Below are positions 62,255 through 64,000 of a stretch of DNA of 64,000 nucleotides, in pieces (within the stretch, counting starts at the first letter, position 1; the number at the start of each line of letters is the position of its first letter). Origin of the DNA: Acidobacteriota bacterium. Its GTDB lineage: Bacteria; Acidobacteriota; Terriglobia; Acidiferrales; UBA7541. The notes beneath the pieces were generated by a model, which had not been told where the DNA came from, ran no database searches, and worked only from the letters and a program-made list of their open reading frames with translations. Where the stretch lies: contig JABCZG010000001.1 of NCBI GenBank assembly GCA_013289835.1, positions 248,001-312,000 on the forward strand. The letters are read 5' to 3'. Made by a program: the position numbers and the translations under genes.

Positions 62255-64000
62255 TCAGAAGAAAATTCTGAGCGCATACTGAATCTGTCGGGCAGGCCGC
62301 GTATAGGTCGCCTGGCCGAATGTGGACGAAAGCAGGCTATTACCAGTGGCTCCGCCAATCGTAGCTGTCGGAATCACGTTCGCTGCATTGAGGGGTATTG
62401 CTTGCTTGCCGGTCGGATTACCGAGCAAGAAGCACGGATCGGTGGCAATTCCAGTGACCTGGACCGGCGTGCCAGCAGCGTTAGAAAAGCAAAGCTGGGC
62501 CGGGCCCATGCCGCTATTTACGCCCTGGAATTCGGTCTTGTTGAAGGCATTAAAGAATTCAAAGCGGAATTGCATCTTGATCCGCTCGGTAAGTTTGAAC
62601 TCTTTGTGCAAGCCGATGTCCCAGTTGTTAAGACCCGGTCCGTAGCAATTGCCAGTCGAAGCGTTCCCGTCCGTGCCTAGTGGCAACGTGTATATCGAAA
62701 AAGCGTTCGGGTTTAAGAACTGCTGTTCCAAGCCCGGGACACTGATACGACAAGGCTGTCCAGGGACACGGTTTGGACGGTCCGCATTGGTCCCCGTTCC
62801 CCAAAGATCAGGACCCGTTGTGGGTAGGATGGGAACGCCACTCTCGAAAGTGATGATCGGATCCACGAACCAGCCACCGAGGGCATTTCGCTCGAAGGAA
62901 TTCCCGCCTTTCAAGCTTGGAAGCGCATAGACGATAGATCCCGTAAAGATCTGCGCGCGATCGAAGCTGGAAGGCCCGTAGTCGAGCCTAGTGTCGCTGT
63001 TGTCGCTAAAAATGTCGGTGTTGCCTTGGCCAATGAGCCCCCCTATGCCTTGGAGAGCGAGTGTCTTTGACCACGTATACGCGAATTGGTAGATCGAACC
63101 TCGGTTATCGATGTTCCCCTTCCAGAACCCTTGCAGGGCATCGTACTTGGATGTCCCAGAGAAATCCATGACGGGGAGCTGGGCCTGGCCAGATACAGCT
63201 TGGCCGAAGTAACTCATATAGGGACGGAACTGAGAGTTGCCGCCATTGTTGCTGTTCATCGAGAATATGGCAAAGTATTGCCGACACGTATCACCAGCAG
63301 GAATGCCGAGTCCCGCCGTGTTCACGCCGGGGCCGCCGCAATTCGGGGTAATCTGGGCTACGTCTGTATAGTTTTGCAGGTGGAGACCGCGCGATCCAAC
63401 ATAGCTCAGCTGCATGGTGTTATTCCGGAAAAGCTGTCGCGAGACGGACACGTTCCATTGCCATTCATTCGGAATGTCAGGATTGGAAGTTCGTCCGAAG
63501 GCAGGATACCCAAATCCCGTACCTCCCTGGCCGGGTGGCACAGGTCCATCCAAGAACCGGACACCACTGGCTTTGGCGACGAAGGGAGGGTTCTGGGTTC
63601 CTTGAACAATCGGAGGATCGAGCTGATAACGGACGAAAAACTGTCCAACTCCTGCGCGAAGCGACGTTTTTCCGTCGCCGAACAGGTCCCAAGCCACTCC
63701 GAGCCGCGGAGCAATGTTGTGGTACACGTTAGGCACCAGAGAGCGATTCGTGCCGACTGTAGAGCCCGTCGTCACACCAATCGAGTTGCAGCTGACTTTG
63801 GCGCCAGGAACAAGCAGGAGGCCGTTGCAGGGATTTCCTCCTGGCAAGGCAGCGTTGAAAAGGTTGGGTTGGAAGAAAGAGAGCTCGTTGTCCGCCGCGT
63901 AGGGTTGCATCAGAAGCGACCAACGGAACCCGTAGGTGAGTGTCACACGCCGCGTGAGTTTCCAAGTGTCTCCACCATACCATTCATAATCCTGATAGCG
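62255..64000 (-). CDS. TonB-dependent receptor, C-terminal part (continues beyond window)
   Basis: About 582 residues of an outer-membrane barrel; the frame is open at the right edge (RYQDYEWYGGDTWKL..), so the plug and N-terminus lie outside. Long aromatic-rich strands typical of acidobacterial Oar-like receptors are seen (VYHNIAPRLGVAWDLFGDGKTSLRAGVGQFFVRYQLDPP, WQWNVSVSRQLFRNNTMQLSYVGSRG, KEFKLTERIKMQFRFEFFNAFNKTEF) and the end ARQIQYALRIFF has the terminal aromatic. First visible gene of the operon with two TPR proteins and the ASPIC/UnbV protein. Confidence 0.93.
   Translation of the reverse strand, partial: RYQDYEWYGGDTWKLTRRVTLTYGFRWSLLMQPYAADNELSFFQPNLFNAALPGGNPCNGLLLVPGAKVSCNSIGVTTGSTVGTNRSLVPNVYHNIAPRLGVAWDLFGDGKTSLRAGVGQFFVRYQLDPPIVQGTQNPPFVAKASGVRFLDGPVPPGQGGTGFGYPAFGRTSNPDIPNEWQWNVSVSRQLFRNNTMQLSYVGSRGLHLQNYTDVAQITPNCGGPGVNTAGLGIPAGDTCRQYFAIFSMNSNNGGNSQFRPYMSYFGQAVSGQAQLPVMDFSGTSKYDALQGFWKGNIDNRGSIYQFAYTWSKTLALQGIGGLIGQGNTDIFSDNSDTRLDYGPSSFDRAQIFTGSIVYALPSLKGGNSFERNALGGWFVDPIITFESGVPILPTTGPDLWGTGTNADRPNRVPGQPCRISVPGLEQQFLNPNAFSIYTLPLGTDGNASTGNCYGPGLNNWDIGLHKEFKLTERIKMQFRFEFFNAFNKTEFQGVNSGMGPAQLCFSNAAGTPVQVTGIATDPCFLLGNPTGKQAIPLNAANVIPTATIGGATGNSLLSSTFGQATYTRPARQIQYALRIFF

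Overview
The window looks like chromosomal DNA of an acidobacterium (Acidobacteriota, probably class Terriglobia or a close relative). The base composition is moderately GC-rich. It encodes two Oar-like TonB-dependent receptors with carboxypeptidase-regulatory/plug architecture, many TPR proteins, an ASPIC/UnbV FG-GAP protein, PilZ singletons, a CHAT protease beside an ECF sigma/anti-sigma pair, and several small hypothetical proteins whose style I associate with this phylum. Placement is by gene content only; there is no rRNA gene here. I see no phage, IS element, CRISPR array or replication origin.

Layout. 1-9.7 kb is mixed housekeeping: the tail of a ThuA-like gene, tRNA-Ala(GGC), a lipase-maturation-factor homologue, a BamE-like exported protein, a GHMP kinase, tdk with a downstream hydrolase, an XTP/ITP phosphatase and a subtilase. 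11.2-17.7 kb is a signalling island: an rsbR-rsbS-rsbT-rsbX stressosome module that runs, with overlapping genes, into a histidine kinase carrying an RsbU-type N-terminal domain and a NarL-type response regulator. It is followed by a response-regulator remnant and a GGDEF protein and bracketed by PilZ proteins. 17.7-21.1 kb holds tRNA-Gly(GCC), msrB, a PilZ protein and small genes, one with two compensating frameshifts.

21.2-27.7 kb is a complete-looking his operon (hisI-G-D-C-B-H-F-A, no hisE or hisN) preceded by a classic attenuator: a 26-codon leader peptide with seven His codons, a terminator and a competing antiterminator fold. 27.8-34 kb has a metallo-beta-lactamase-fold protein, a glycogen phosphorylase and two exported proteins, one with Lys-Thr-Gly repeats. 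34.1-40 kb is an ECF sigma / anti-sigma / unknown beta-rich protein / TPR-CHAT protease cluster. 40.2-43.5 kb is a three-gene lipid-linked sugar cluster (GT2, methyltransferase, frameshifted multi-TM protein).

43.5-64 kb is devoted to carbohydrate use: a glucoamylase-family protein, GH39, a TonB receptor divergent from a LacI regulator, a duplicated TPR protein, GH3, and a TonB receptor-TPR-TPR-ASPIC/UnbV operon with 4-base overlaps. LacI-style palindromes lie in front of the first TonB receptor and of the GH3 gene, which suggests sugar-dependent control of both.

The most notable items are the his attenuator, the stressosome wired to a two-component system instead of a sigma-B type output, and the CHAT protease/sigma cluster. 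Start sites were chosen by ribosome-binding sites and signal peptides where possible; functions rest on motifs read by eye, with no database search.
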